Assembly (NCBI RefSeq): GCF_000160035.2
Contig: NZ_KI535367.1
Span: 682,322-746,321 of the forward strand
DNA from: Catonella morbi ATCC 51271
GTDB lineage: Bacteria > Bacillota > Clostridia > Lachnospirales > Lachnospiraceae
Direction: 5' to 3'
DNA length: 64,000 nt
The position numbers and the translations under genes were made by a program. This document shows, piece after piece, positions 1 through 8,926 of this stretch. Below the pieces are notes generated by a model that made no database searches, was not told the DNA's origin, and worked only from the letters and a program-made list of their open reading frames with translations. Positions within the stretch are counted from its first letter, which is position 1, and each line of letters opens with the position of its first letter.

Positions 1-1
1 A

Positions 2-334
2 AATATTCCAAACTACCATTATGAGGATTTGCAGGAGGTAATCAGGCTTTATGCAGAACGCAATCTTGCCAATCCGGCTATTGTGGTCGATACCAATCAC
101 GCTAACTCAGGTAAGCAGTTTATGGAGCAGATCCGTATAAGCAAGGATGTGCTTCACAGCAGAAATGTGTCCCCTGACATAAAGAAGATAGTTAAAGGCC
201 TTATGATAGAAAGTTATATAGAAGATGGCAGCCAGAAAGAAAATGAGCACGTATACGGTAAATCAATTACCGATCCTTGCCTTGGCTGGGAAAAAACCGA
301 AAAACTTATTTATGATTTGGCAGATATGTGGTAA
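2..334 (+). CDS. 3-deoxy-7-phosphoheptulonate (DAHP) synthase, type I, C-terminal part
   Basis: Partial gene entering from the left edge; only the last 110 codons are present. It condenses PEP and erythrose 4-phosphate, the first step of the shikimate pathway. The fragment shows the type I C-terminal signatures VDTNHANSGKQ, then MIESYIEDGSQ, then YGKSITDPCLGWEKTE, which carry metal- and phosphate-binding residues of the barrel. The frame is open upstream of an internal TTG at 29, so the true start lies outside the window. A clear intrinsic terminator follows, so it ends its transcript. Feedback specificity cannot be judged without the N-terminus. Confidence 0.9.
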   Translation, partial: NIPNYHYEDLQEVIRLYAERNLANPAIVVDTNHANSGKQFMEQIRISKDVLHSRNVSPDIKKIVKGLMIESYIEDGSQKENEHVYGKSITDPCLGWEKTEKLIYDLADMW

Positions 335-351
335 AATAACAGTACAAGTAT

Positions 352-405
352 AAAAGCATAAAAATCCGATGCAAGTTTGCTTGCAAAGGGTTTTTGTGCT
401 TTTTA
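352..405 (+). terminator. Intrinsic terminator after DAHP synthase
   Basis: Imperfect hairpin: AAAAGCATAAAAATCC pairs with GGGTTTTTGTGCTTTT, enclosing a small TGCAAG/CTTGCA hairpin, 18 bases after the stop codon and ending in a T-rich tract. Confidence 0.8.
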
Positions 406-452
406 CTCGTAAGTGGGAGTAATCCGGTATTATTTAATAATTGGAGTTTAAA

Positions 453-1571
453 ATGAGAAACATTTATAAGAAGTTTAGCTGCTTATCATTGCTTGTATTG
501 ATAATAACATTTTCAGTTTCCTGTAAAAATAATGAAAACTTGAATGTAAAGAGCAGTAAAACGATGGTAGGAAGTGAAGATGCAGTAAGTAATAAGCAAA
601 GTTCTGTTACAGACAGCGAAAGAGAAGAAGCTTCCGAGAGTGAAATATTTGCTCTCGATACGGAAATAAGCCTGAAGGTATATGGAAGTAAAAGGGAAGA
701 AGTATTAAAAAAACTTGAAAATAAAATAAACGAGCTGGATGAATTGCTTAGTACAGGAAAAGACAGTAGTGAAGTAAGTAGATTAAATAACACAGGTAAG
801 GCAGTTCTTTCAGAAACAAGTATTTCTCTTGTAAAAAAATCTTTAGAACTTAATAAACAGACGGGAGGGCTTTTTGATATAACCATCTATCCGCTTATGG
901 AACTATGGGGCTTTCCGAGCAAGAATTATAAAGTGCCTTCAGATAAGGAAATAAAGGAAACTCTAAAAAATGTCGGTTCGGATAAAATTATTTTTGATGA
1001 GGCTACAGGGGAAATTTCCTTTAAGAATAAAGGAATGAAGATAGACTTTGGCGGTATAGGCAAGGGTTATATTACTGACGAGTTAGTTAAAATATTAACA
1101 GAAGAAAAAGTTGAATCAGCAATCATAAATCTTGGAGGGAATGTATTTGGCTTTAACAAGAAGCCTGATGGCTCACTTTGGAATGTGGCAATAAGAGATC
1201 CTAATGAACCTGAAAATTATATGGCTGCAGTAAAACTTGAAGACTGTGCGGTGATTACCTCCGGGGGCTATGAAAGATATTTTGAAGAAGGCGGTAAAAT
1301 ATATCATCATATTTTAAATCCAAAGACAGGTAAACCAAGTGACAGCGACCTCAAGTCTGTGAGTATTGTAAGTAAAGATGGAACCCTTGCAGATGCGCTT
1401 TCTACCAGCCTTTTCATAATGGGGGAGAAAAAGGCGATAGAGTATTGGAAGACAAAAGGGAAAAACTTTGATATAATTATTCTAACTGAGGATAACAGAC
1501 TTTTAGTAAGTGAGGGTGTCAGTGATAAGATTGTATCAGACAGATATGATATCAATATAATAACCAGGTAA
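453..1571 (+). CDS. apbE: FAD:protein FMN transferase, ApbE family, probable lipoprotein
   Basis: Transfers FMN from FAD to threonine of exported flavoproteins (RNF/NQR subunits, extracellular reductases). ATG at 453 is preferred over an in-frame TTG at 441 because GGAG lies 6 bases upstream of it. The N-terminus is a hydrophobic signal ending SVSC, a slightly atypical lipobox, followed by a Ser/Glu-rich linker of about 35 residues. The catalytic domain shows FGGIGKGYITDEL, INLGGNVFGF, the ITSGGYERYF and HHILNPKTGKP segments, and the ADALST motif near the end. Length (372 aa) is normal for the family. No RNF or NQR genes are in the window, so its target is unknown. Likely transcribed with the membrane-protein gene 44 bases downstream. 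Confidence 0.9.
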   Translation: MRNIYKKFSCLSLLVLIITFSVSCKNNENLNVKSSKTMVGSEDAVSNKQSSVTDSEREEASESEIFALDTEISLKVYGSKREEVLKKLENKINELDELLSTGKDSSEVSRLNNTGKAVLSETSISLVKKSLELNKQTGGLFDITIYPLMELWGFPSKNYKVPSDKEIKETLKNVGSDKIIFDEATGEISFKNKGMKIDFGGIGKGYITDELVKILTEEKVESAIINLGGNVFGFNKKPDGSLWNVAIRDPNEPENYMAAVKLEDCAVITSGGYERYFEEGGKIYHHILNPKTGKPSDSDLKSVSIVSKDGTLADALSTSLFIMGEKKAIEYWKTKGKNFDIIILTEDNRLLVSEGVSDKIVSDRYDINIITR

Positions 1572-1615
1572 TATTTACAAGAAAAACCATATAGTTTGAT
1601 AATGGGAGTTTAATA

Positions 1616-2161
1616 ATGTATAGAAGAGAAGATGATATAATAATTTTATACAATTTATTTACCTTAATATATATGCCATTTTGGTTTGTATTATTTTTTG
1701 TGTACAACTTTGAATTTCCACCACGTCCCTATTCGGATCCTTATAGGGAATATGATAGAGAAACTTATCAATTATTTTTCTTTTTTCTTATTTATGCGGT
1801 TGAACGTGTACTTGGTTTTACACTCAGAATTAATAGATATGTTGTAATCATATGTAATCTAATAACTTTTTATCTGCTTAACAGACTTGCCGGTTATTTT
1901 TTCTTAGAGAGAAGAGATATGCCTATAACATATTGGTTTGTTTTTGGTATTGTAACAATAGCTGCATTTTTAAATATACTTATTGAATTCAGTGACAAGT
2001 TAAAGAATTATCTTCTGCCTTTTGAAGGGACAGGATGGCTTTGGCCGGGATTTGCAGGCTATAAATATGAGGTAGCCTGTAAAAAATATTGGCGAGCTAT
2101 TTTTCGTTTGATGGCGATAGGTTTTATATTTAGTGTAATATATTATATAGTTAAGGCTTAG
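1616..2161 (+). CDS. Uncharacterised integral membrane protein
   Basis: I do not recognise a family. The 181-residue protein has about five hydrophobic segments (residues roughly 9-30, 50-70, 74-97, 103-123 and 160-178), with a Pro/Tyr/Asp-rich loop between the first two and a Trp/Gly-rich segment near 135-145. ATG at 1616 has GGGAG 8 bases upstream. It follows apbE by 44 bases without a visible terminator, so the two may share an mRNA, but nothing in the sequence assigns a function. Confidence 0.7.
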   Translation: MYRREDDIIILYNLFTLIYMPFWFVLFFVYNFEFPPRPYSDPYREYDRETYQLFFFFLIYAVERVLGFTLRINRYVVIICNLITFYLLNRLAGYFFLERRDMPITYWFVFGIVTIAAFLNILIEFSDKLKNYLLPFEGTGWLWPGFAGYKYEVACKKYWRAIFRLMAIGFIFSVIYYIVKA

Positions 2162-2209
2162 ACTGTGTGCTAAATGATAAAAGGCAGATGATTTGTGGAT
2201 TTATAAAAA

Positions 2210-2288
2210 TACCCATAGAATAGGCATTTACCGGCTTACCTGATTAAAAATATCAGCCAAGTTCGGAACAATGCCTATGTTATGGGTA
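2210..2288. repeat. Intergenic inverted repeat
   Basis: Left arm TACCCATAGAATAGGCAT (2210-2227) and right arm ATGCCTATGTTATGGGTA (2271-2288) are complementary at 16 of 18 positions, with a 43-base spacer. It sits between two convergent genes. There is no T-tract, so it may be a small palindromic repeat element rather than a terminator. Confidence 0.6.
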
Positions 2289-2367
2289 GAATATACAGTA
2301 GGTAATTTTACAGAGTCATAACTACAGACATAGGTAGACCTTTAAATTTTGATATAAGTTCGGGACT

Positions 2368-3177
2368 TTACAGAGCCGTTACCACTTTCTCAGAAAGTCC
2401 TGTAATTTCGGCAATCAGATTATCAGCAAAGCCTCTTTTCTTCAAATCACCGGCTATTTTAATTTTTTCATTTTTAGCACCTAATTTTTCACCTCGTTTT
2501 TCACCCCGAGCCTCACCCTCGCTAATCCATTCCTCTTTCCATCTCTGTAAAGTTTCATCCATTTTTACAGCACCTCCTTCATCAAACTTAAATCTGGCTT
2601 TAATTTCGCTTGTCACAGGGAATTCTTCTGTATTATAAGTATCATTTTCTGTAAATACTTTCATAAGTTTGGAAAATTTAGAACCGTTGTCAATTACCGC
2701 ATTTGCATATATTTCGGTAAGTCCGTCTTCAACAACCTGTCCTGTTTCCATAACCACTTTTTTCACATGATAGAGTGGGAGCCCGCTCTTAAACATATCA
2801 AAGGCAGATATAAATATTAAGCAGACATCAGGAACAAATTCAAACTTTGTTCCGGTTTCTGTTATATTTGTAGTTAAGATAGAACCGTTATATCTGACTC
2901 TTCTAAGATGGTCATCATTATCTGCCTTCTGCACCTCAATATTAATATGTCGTCCGTCCCTGGTTATACATTTTGCATCCATAATTATAGAACGCCCATG
3001 AAGATTTTCCACCTTGCATTGAGGTATATTCTCAGTAACTATGAGTTCATCATCATCTAGGATGACTCGGAGTATTTCTTCACAAAACTCCCTGCTTTCC
3101 GCCATCTTGCTAAACATCAAGTCATCAATCGGGTTCAGCCCTCTGGCATACTCTTCAAATTCTTTCTTGGTTGGCAT
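2368..3177 (-). CDS. Rpn/PD-(D/E)XK nuclease family transposase-like protein
   Basis: Member of the PDDEXK_2 group often labelled transposase. The N-terminal start NPIDDLMFSKM is typical; the nuclease core shows IIMDAKCITRDGRHINIEVQ (the D...ExQ-type active-site stretch) followed by a helix RRVRYNGS. Residues 215-240 are a charged Gly/Glu/Lys repeat (GEARGEKRGEKLG), a feature of this family that varies by slippage, and the C-terminus ends in a short helix-turn-helix-like segment. ATG at 3177 has GAAAGGA 6 bases upstream. No terminal inverted repeats flank it, so this is a resident Rpn-type gene, not an insertion sequence. Such proteins promote recombination or act in phage defence in studied cases; here function is inferred only from family. 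Confidence 0.8.
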   Translation of the reverse strand: MPTKKEFEEYARGLNPIDDLMFSKMAESREFCEEILRVILDDDELIVTENIPQCKVENLHGRSIIMDAKCITRDGRHINIEVQKADNDDHLRRVRYNGSILTTNITETGTKFEFVPDVCLIFISAFDMFKSGLPLYHVKKVVMETGQVVEDGLTEIYANAVIDNGSKFSKLMKVFTENDTYNTEEFPVTSEIKARFKFDEGGAVKMDETLQRWKEEWISEGEARGEKRGEKLGAKNEKIKIAGDLKKRGFADNLIAEITGLSEKVVTAL

Positions 3178-3200
3178 TGAAGTCCTTTCTTCTTTGGATT

Positions 3201-3230
3201 TGCTATAATGCCTATATGGCTATTATAGCA
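3201..3230 (-). promoter_or_regulatory. Palindrome at the promoter of the PD-(D/E)XK gene
   Basis: A 30-bp near-palindrome with perfect 9-bp ends TGCTATAAT/ATTATAGCA. Read on the minus strand it holds a TATAAT -10 element about 45 bases upstream of the start codon, so it could be promoter plus operator. The -35 element is not convincing. Confidence 0.4.
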
Positions 3231-3305
3231 GATATTTTGAAAAATATAAACTTAGAAATTCCTGCTAAGTAGAGAAAAGATATACTCAGTTTAGAATTAA
3301 CATAG

Positions 3306-3402
3306 ATATGAGCCAGAATAATCAGGGAGAGTTTGATACCTTGATAGAAACTTATAGAATAATATGAAATTTATAAATAGTAGTGATTATTATGGCTCAT
3401 AT
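3306..3402. repeat. Inverted repeat in a 354-bp gene-free stretch
   Basis: Arms ATATGAGCCAGAATAATC (3306-3323) and GATTATTATGGCTCATAT (3385-3402) are complementary at 17 of 18 positions around 61 bases. The element would fold as one long hairpin and resembles a non-autonomous miniature element; no target duplication was found. The rest of 3178-3531 holds only the promoter palindrome above and the ABC operon terminator below. Confidence 0.6.
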
Positions 3403-3483
3403 TTACAAATATAATTATAAGGTATTTTTACTATTTAGCCAACGTTAAAGTATACAAAAATATAAGGGTTTACTATACAGAAT

Positions 3484-3523
3484 AAACAAAAAAACACCGC
3501 ATGCCAAATTGCGCATACGGTGT
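3484..3523 (-). terminator. Intrinsic terminator of the ABC exporter operon
   Basis: On the minus strand ACACCGTATGC pairs with GCATGCGGTGT (10 of 11), followed directly by TTTTTTTG. It lies 9 bases after the stop codon of the second ABC gene. Confidence 0.9.
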
Positions 3524-3531
3524 AGTAAGTA

Positions 3532-5253
3532 TCAATAAGTATAATTAGCGGTAAGCTCAGCCTTCTTGGTAAGCTGCCTGTAAAGCTCAGAATTTGCAAG
3601 CAGTTCCTCGTGTGTACCAATCGAATTTATCCTTCCTTCATCCATTAGCACTATCTTATCAGCCTTTTCTATAGAGTGCATTCTGTGAGAAATGATTACT
3701 ACAGTCTTGCCTTTTATAAGGTGCTTTAAGCTTTCCTGTATCTTTGCTTCATTTTCAATATCAAGTGAAGCACTAATTTCATCAAGCAGAATGATAGGGG
3801 CATTTTTAAGCATAGCCCTTGCTATGGAAAGACGCTGTCTTTCACCACCGGAAAGCTTCATTCCGTTTTCACCGATAGGAGTATCGTAACCTTCAGCAAA
3901 GCCAAGTATAAATTCTTCGCAGCCTGCAAGCCTTGCGGCTTCCTTTACTTCTTCATCACTGGCATTTTTTCTGCCCATTCTTATATTTTCTAAGATAGAG
4001 GTGTTGAACAGGGAAACTTCCTGAAATACTATTGAGATATCATCAAATAAATCCTCGGTTTTTATTCCTTTTATATCCCTTCCGCCTATTTCTATACTTC
4101 CGCTATCATAATCGTAAAGCCTTGACATAAGCCTTAAGGCAGTAGTTTTACCACAGCCGCTCGGACCGATAAGTGCGGTAACTTCATTATGATTTGCGGT
4201 AAATGAAAGCCCGTCTATAACCTTGGTTTCAGAATTATAGCCAAAGCTTACATCCTTGAATTCTATGTCATATCCTGTAAGTTTAAAAGGTTCGCCTGCC
4301 TGAAGAGAAGTATTTCTAAGCTCTTTTATACGATTAATTCTGGCGTCTATATACATAACCTCTGCAATATTTGCATATATTCCTGCCACACCGTCCATTA
4401 TTCTAGCAGCTGCTATCAGATAGCCTGTAAGATAGAGAAGGTTTATTTCTCCGGTCATATAGAGGATAGCACCCACAACTACGGTGAAACCAAGTGAAAA
4501 TTTAAGGAGGGCGCTTGAGAGACTTGTAGGAAGTGCCTGTGAAATTTCTGTTATTATATGAAGCTTTTCGGTTTTGTCAATAGCATCCATTATCTTGTCG
4601 GTAGTAGCTTCTTTTCTTCCGTAGCTCTTAATTTCCTGTTGTAATTCAATGGCTTCCTGAAATGTATCTGAATTTTCACGCAGTTGTCCGTAATACTTTG
4701 TAGTAGATGAAACCTGAAGCTTTTTTGATAAAATAAGGAGGAGGAAACTAACTATAACCGGGATAATTACAGCAAGCCCAAGCTTAATATTTCCGGCTAA
4801 AAGCATAATTCCCACTATGACAAAATAAAACATAAAGCCTATTATCTCAGGTATAGAGTGGCTCATAGCATGCTCTATATCTGCCACATCATGCATTACA
4901 GTCTGTGAAAGGTCAGCTATATCATGCTTTGAAAAGTAGGAGAGAGGCAGCTCCTTAAGTATGTCGGCTATCTCTATTCTAAGATTTGCAGCTTCTTTAT
5001 AGGTCTCGTTGTAAGTGGTTTTGTAGGAAAAGTTTATGAAAATATACATTATTACAGAAAGAACTCCCAGCATAATAAGGTATATTACTATGGAAAGAGC
5101 CTTATTCTCTACCACTTCATTTATAAAAAACATCAACACCGTTATCGGAAGCATATAGGCTATATACATTAAAAACGTTCCGAATGAGGCTTTTATCATG
5201 CCTTTTGCCCCGGCATCGGTAAGGGCAAACATTTCTTTTACTTTATTAGTCAT
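3532..5253 (-). CDS. ABC exporter half-transporter (permease fused to ATPase), second of pair
   Basis: Type IV (exporter-fold) half-transporter. Residues 1-310 are six membrane helices; the C-terminal ATPase has Walker A GPSGCGKTT, Q-loop, signature LSGGERQRL, Walker B IILLDEIS with the catalytic Glu, and switch His in ISHR. ATG at 5253 is chosen because GGAGGG lies 4 bases upstream; a TTG at 5280 lacks this. The start overlaps the upstream ABC gene by 8 bases, so the two are translationally coupled and likely form a heterodimer. Both ATP sites look complete. The substrate is unknown; the DtxR-like operator ahead of the operon points to a metal- or siderophore-related cargo, which is inference. 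Confidence 0.9.
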   Translation of the reverse strand: MTNKVKEMFALTDAGAKGMIKASFGTFLMYIAYMLPITVLMFFINEVVENKALSIVIYLIMLGVLSVIMYIFINFSYKTTYNETYKEAANLRIEIADILKELPLSYFSKHDIADLSQTVMHDVADIEHAMSHSIPEIIGFMFYFVIVGIMLLAGNIKLGLAVIIPVIVSFLLLILSKKLQVSSTTKYYGQLRENSDTFQEAIELQQEIKSYGRKEATTDKIMDAIDKTEKLHIITEISQALPTSLSSALLKFSLGFTVVVGAILYMTGEINLLYLTGYLIAAARIMDGVAGIYANIAEVMYIDARINRIKELRNTSLQAGEPFKLTGYDIEFKDVSFGYNSETKVIDGLSFTANHNEVTALIGPSGCGKTTALRLMSRLYDYDSGSIEIGGRDIKGIKTEDLFDDISIVFQEVSLFNTSILENIRMGRKNASDEEVKEAARLAGCEEFILGFAEGYDTPIGENGMKLSGGERQRLSIARAMLKNAPIILLDEISASLDIENEAKIQESLKHLIKGKTVVIISHRMHSIEKADKIVLMDEGRINSIGTHEELLANSELYRQLTKKAELTANYTY

Positions 5254-6988
5254 ATACCCTCCAATCAGTTGCTTTAGCAAACATATCCTGAAATTCCTTA
5301 TAACGCCCGTTTGCAGCCATAAGTTCCTTATCTGTGCCGCGTTCTATTATCTTTCCGCCATCAACTACAAGGATTTCATCGGCATTTCTTATTGAACTCA
5401 GCCTGTGGGCTATCATGATTACTGTTTTATCCTTCATAAGGCTTGAGAAAGCACGTTGTATTTCGTATTCATTTTCAGGATCGGCAGCGGCACTTGCCTC
5501 GTCAAGGATTACTATTTTAGCATTTTTAAGTATTGCCCTTGCGATAGCTATTCTCTGGGTTTCACCACCTGAGAGATGAACTCCTTTAGCTCCTATTAGG
5601 GTATTTTCTCTTTCAGGGAATTTATCCAGGATATCATCACAGCAGGCAAGGCTTAGAGCTTTCATTACTTCTTCTTTGGAAGCCTTAGGATTTCCTATTT
5701 TTACATTTTCATATATGCTTGTCTTAAACAGCTTTGAATTTTGAAAAACGAAGGCAATATTTTTCATTATAGCATCTTCTGTATAATCACTTATAGGGTA
5801 TCCGCCTATACATATCTCGCCTTCATTTACAGCGTAAAAACCGCTTATAAGCTTGGCAAGGGTAGATTTTCCACCGCCGGAAGAGCCGACTAAAGCATAG
5901 GTTTTTCCTTCTTTAAGGGTGAGACTTAAATCTTTTATTACATAATCTTCACCGTATTTAAATGAAACATTCTTAAATTCTATATCACTTGAAGTCATTT
6001 CATTTCTGTTTCCACGCAAAGGCTTGCCTTTTTCCATTTCGGCAAAAAGATTTTCGAGCTTTTCAACTGCCTGATTTGCCTGAGTGCCATACATGCTTAC
6101 AAACATTATTTTCATAAAGCAGACAAAAACCGCTCCTGAAAAGCAGGCGAAGAATACTATCTTTGCAAGGATAACCTGTATATCTTCTCCTTTGTTAATA
6201 AAATAAACCGCAAAAGGTACAGCTATGGCAACAATTATATTGAAAATAATCTGAAAAAGTACATAAGGTCTTCTGCAGGACATTGAATAGTTTAAGGCAT
6301 AGGCGGAGTAGTCCTTAATTGTCTTATAAAAATTTTTAAATGAAGCTATATCGGCACGGAAGATTTTAACTACCTGCATTCCCCTTACATATTCGACAGC
6401 CTCTGCATTCATTTTGTCAAGAGACTTCATATATTTGGTCATAAAGTCTTTACCGCCCATCATAGCCGCAAGCTGGAGTACACCGATTATTGCAAGAAAA
6501 AGGGTGAGGATACCCAGCCTTATATCAACAGCAAACATTGTAATAAATAAAAATACAGGAATAGTGAAGGCTGCTGTAAGGTCAGGAATCAGATGGGCAA
6601 CTATCATATGTGTCTGAGTCGCATTGTCATCTATTATTTTACGTATTGTTCCGGAAGAGTTCACGTCAAAGAAGGCGAAAGAAGCATCCATAAGATGCCC
6701 GGTACCGACTTTTCTCATGTTGCTCTCGAGCCTGAAGGCTAAAATATGTGAAGCCCATAGAGATGAAAAATAGGTGACAGCGTAGGCAAGTAAAAGAGAA
6801 ACTATAATAACAGCGTAATGCAGGGCACCATCGTTGTCTTTATATACTATTATTCTTTCTAAAAACCTCCAGAGATACCAAAACGGTAAAACTGCCAGTA
6901 TTGAAGCAACAGTTGACAAGACTGCCGAAACATAGGCAAGATGTTTTTTCTCGGGAGCATATCCAAAGAGTTTTTTGTAAGTATTCAT
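5246..6988 (-). CDS. ABC exporter half-transporter (permease fused to ATPase), first of pair
   Basis: Partner of the next gene in the operon. N-terminal six-helix membrane domain (residues about 15-300), C-terminal ATPase with Walker A GSSGGGKST, signature HLSGGETQRI, Walker B IVILDEAS and the switch His in AHR. ATG at 6988 is preferred over ATG at 7003: AAAGGA is 6 bases ahead of 6988, whereas 7003 has no ribosome site. Transcription begins at a good promoter with an overlapping palindrome about 60 bases upstream. In layout the pair resembles YbtP/YbtQ- or IrtA/IrtB-type exporters-turned-importers of iron chelates, but equally common drug or peptide exporters have the same layout. Confidence 0.9.
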   Translation of the reverse strand: MNTYKKLFGYAPEKKHLAYVSAVLSTVASILAVLPFWYLWRFLERIIVYKDNDGALHYAVIIVSLLLAYAVTYFSSLWASHILAFRLESNMRKVGTGHLMDASFAFFDVNSSGTIRKIIDDNATQTHMIVAHLIPDLTAAFTIPVFLFITMFAVDIRLGILTLFLAIIGVLQLAAMMGGKDFMTKYMKSLDKMNAEAVEYVRGMQVVKIFRADIASFKNFYKTIKDYSAYALNYSMSCRRPYVLFQIIFNIIVAIAVPFAVYFINKGEDIQVILAKIVFFACFSGAVFVCFMKIMFVSMYGTQANQAVEKLENLFAEMEKGKPLRGNRNEMTSSDIEFKNVSFKYGEDYVIKDLSLTLKEGKTYALVGSSGGGKSTLAKLISGFYAVNEGEICIGGYPISDYTEDAIMKNIAFVFQNSKLFKTSIYENVKIGNPKASKEEVMKALSLACCDDILDKFPERENTLIGAKGVHLSGGETQRIAIARAILKNAKIVILDEASAAADPENEYEIQRAFSSLMKDKTVIMIAHRLSSIRNADEILVVDGGKIIERGTDKELMAANGRYKEFQDMFAKATDWRVYD

Positions 6989-7025
6989 CTGTTTTCCTTT
7001 CATAATTGATATAGAAAATAACTGG

Positions 7026-7044
7026 TTAGGTCTATCTAACTGAA
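7026..7044 (-). promoter_or_regulatory. DtxR/IdeR-like operator overlapping the ABC promoter start
   Basis: TTAGGTCTATCTAACTGAA matches 13 of 19 positions of the iron-regulator consensus TTAGGTTAGGCTAACCTAA as I remember it, including TTAGGT and CTAAC halves (perfect GTTAG/CTAAC arms at 7025-7029 and 7036-7040). It covers the expected transcription start, where a repressor would block initiation. Confidence 0.45.
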
Positions 7045-7047
7045 CTA

Positions 7048-7076
7048 ATTTTACGCTCTATGTCCAAAAAATGCAA
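7048..7076 (-). promoter_or_regulatory. Sigma-70 promoter of the ABC exporter operon
   Basis: On the minus strand: -35 TTGCAT (7071-7076), 17-base spacer, -10 TAAAAT (7048-7053). The start would fall in the palindrome just downstream. Confidence 0.65.
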
Positions 7077-7145
7077 GAAAAGATTGTATACTAACTATAT
7101 TTTTTTGTGAATAATTGCAGATAAATAGAGTTGCTCTCAAAAACC

Positions 7146-7174
7146 TTGCTAAAAGTCGAGTTTTAGAGTATTAT
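7146..7174 (+). promoter_or_regulatory. Promoter of the diguanylate cyclase-glgP operon
   Basis: -35 TTGCTA, 17-base spacer, -10 TATTAT, about 40 bases upstream of the GTG start of the GGDEF gene. Confidence 0.6.
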
Positions 7175-7216
7175 TGTAAATAGGGAAAATGTGGATTATA
7201 TTCTCGGAGGATAAAA

Positions 7217-8926
7217 GTGAAAAAACATGAGAAGAGTGCTGTTTTTGATTTTATACTTATAACCATATTATTACTTTTTGCAGGCTTCATTGTGTTCTTG
7301 AAAATAGATAATTCGGTTTACAGAATAAGAGACGGAAGGAGCTTGGAAGATTTTTCGACTGCATGGTATACTGACGATAATAAAGAAATCTATTTGGAGG
7401 ATATTGGCAAGTCTGCGACTAAAAACAGTAACGGTGAGCCGGAAATATATGTTTATCATACTATACCCGCATATTTGGTAAATGATACTATATTGAATTT
7501 CAGAAGTAAAAACCTGAGATTTCAGGTTATTATAGGTGATGAAGTAGTTTATGACTTTATGCCGGAGATTCAGCCTGTACTGTCAAAGGGGAACGGAAGT
7601 TGTTTTCACAGGGTTACTATAAAAAGAGAATATGCAGGTGAAAAGGTCGGGCTAAAAGTTTTTCCTATATATAATGATAGTGGAAGCCTTATAAATAAAA
7701 TATACTTAGGAAGAACCTGGGATTATTTTGGTAAAATACTGGATCAGAATTTTTTTGGTTTTCAGTTTAGCTTTGTGATTATAATTATAGGTATTATATT
7801 GATTCTTATCTCTCTCTTTTTCAAGTTGAGTAATGGGCATAACGAGAGGAACAGGGTGCTTGGTATACTTACCGTAAGTGTCGGAGTCTGGGCTGCCAGT
7901 GAGACTTTGATGTTGCAGTTTATGTTTGGGTATTCGCCTCAGCTAAATGAGATTAATCATCTATTACTGATTTTTATGCCTTATTTTTTTGTGAGTTATG
8001 TTTATCAGGATTTGGAATACAGCCGTGATATTTTCCTAAAGGCATCCTTTGGGGTTACCGTTTTGGAACTGATTCTGGTAAGCACACTTAGTTTAACCGG
8101 TATTAAGGATTCGCATGAAGGCATATATATAATTCATATAGGCTTTTTTATAATAGGTGTAATGTCACTGGTAGCTGCCATTGAAAATAACGTATATTGT
8201 AAAAAAAATAAAATTAAAACCAATACACTGACAATAGCGCTTTCTATCGGAGTGTTTGCAATCAGTGCAATATGGGATATATTAAGTTATTATATTAACT
8301 ACGGTGGAAGAGATAACGGAACAGTGATGAGGAGCGGCATCCTGATAGGAGTGCTGCTCCTTGTGGTAGATTCCATGCGTAAGCTTTTTGAAGGAATTAA
8401 AAAAGAGGAACTTACTGATAAAGTAGCTGAAATATCGTATAAAGATTCACTTACGGGGCTTGCCAACAGAACGGCTTTTGAAGAAAAGGAAAAGGAAATA
8501 CAGAAAAAGCTTGACAATGGTGAAATTGAAAATGTACTTATATGTCAGTTTGATTTGAATGATCTGAGAAAAATTAATGATAATTACGGCCATGCTTATG
8601 GTGACCGCCACATCATAAAATGTGCCGAGATTATAAATAAGGCTTTTGGAAACAGCGGCTCTGCTTTCAGAGTAGGTGGAGATGAGTTTACTGTCTTCGT
8701 TATAGGGGATGGAACTGAATACATCTATGAGAGAGGAATATTAAAGTTAAAAGAACTTGAAAGGGAGTACAACAGGACTCCCGATTTACTTATGCCGCTT
8801 CACATTGCCTATGGACATGCCGTATATGACAAAAACGAATTTACAAGCTTAGAAAAGGCCGGAATTGAAGCGGATAAGAGAATGTATGAATGTAAAGATA
8901 GGATGAAGAAAGGAGCAATAGTTTAA
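7217..8926 (+). CDS. Membrane diguanylate cyclase (7TM sensor plus GGDEF)
   Basis: Makes cyclic di-GMP. One N-terminal membrane helix (residues 10-28), an extracellular domain (about 30-175), then about seven membrane helices (180-395), an arrangement like 7TMR-DISM receptors. The catalytic domain begins [14 protein letters not shown] and carries [18 protein letters not shown] and an intact RVGGDEF active site (GGDEF at residues 487-491). No RxxD inhibitory site is seen five residues ahead of the motif. The GTG start has GGAGG 6 bases upstream. The stop codon overlaps the ATG of glycogen phosphorylase by one base (TAATG), so the two proteins are co-expressed. The ligand of the sensor part is unknown. 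Confidence 0.9.
   Translation: MKKHEKSAVFDFILITILLLFAGFIVFLKIDNSVYRIRDGRSLEDFSTAWYTDDNKEIYLEDIGKSATKNSNGEPEIYVYHTIPAYLVNDTILNFRSKNLRFQVIIGDEVVYDFMPEIQPVLSKGNGSCFHRVTIKREYAGEKVGLKVFPIYNDSGSLINKIYLGRTWDYFGKILDQNFFGFQFSFVIIIIGIILILISLFFKLSNGHNERNRVLGILTVSVGVWAASETLMLQFMFGYSPQLNEINHLLLIFMPYFFVSYVYQDLEYSRDIFLKASFGVTVLELILVSTLSLTGIKDSHEGIYIIHIGFFIIGVMSLVAAIENNVYCKKNKIKTNTLTIALSIGVFAISAIWDILSYYINYGGRDNGTVMRSGILIGVLLLVVDSMRKLFEGIKKEELTDKVAEISYKDSLTGLANRTAFEEKEKEIQKKLDNGEIENVLICQFDLNDLRKINDNYGHAYGDRHIIKCAEIINKAFGNSGSAFRVGGDEFTVFVIGDGTEYIYERGILKLKELEREYNRTPDLLMPLHIAYGHAVYDKNEFTSLEKAGIEADKRMYECKDRMKKGAIV

Noticed and set aside
5246..7003. ABC pair as an importer with separate binding protein
   Set aside because: Both proteins are permease-ATPase fusions of exporter fold and no binding-protein gene is nearby.
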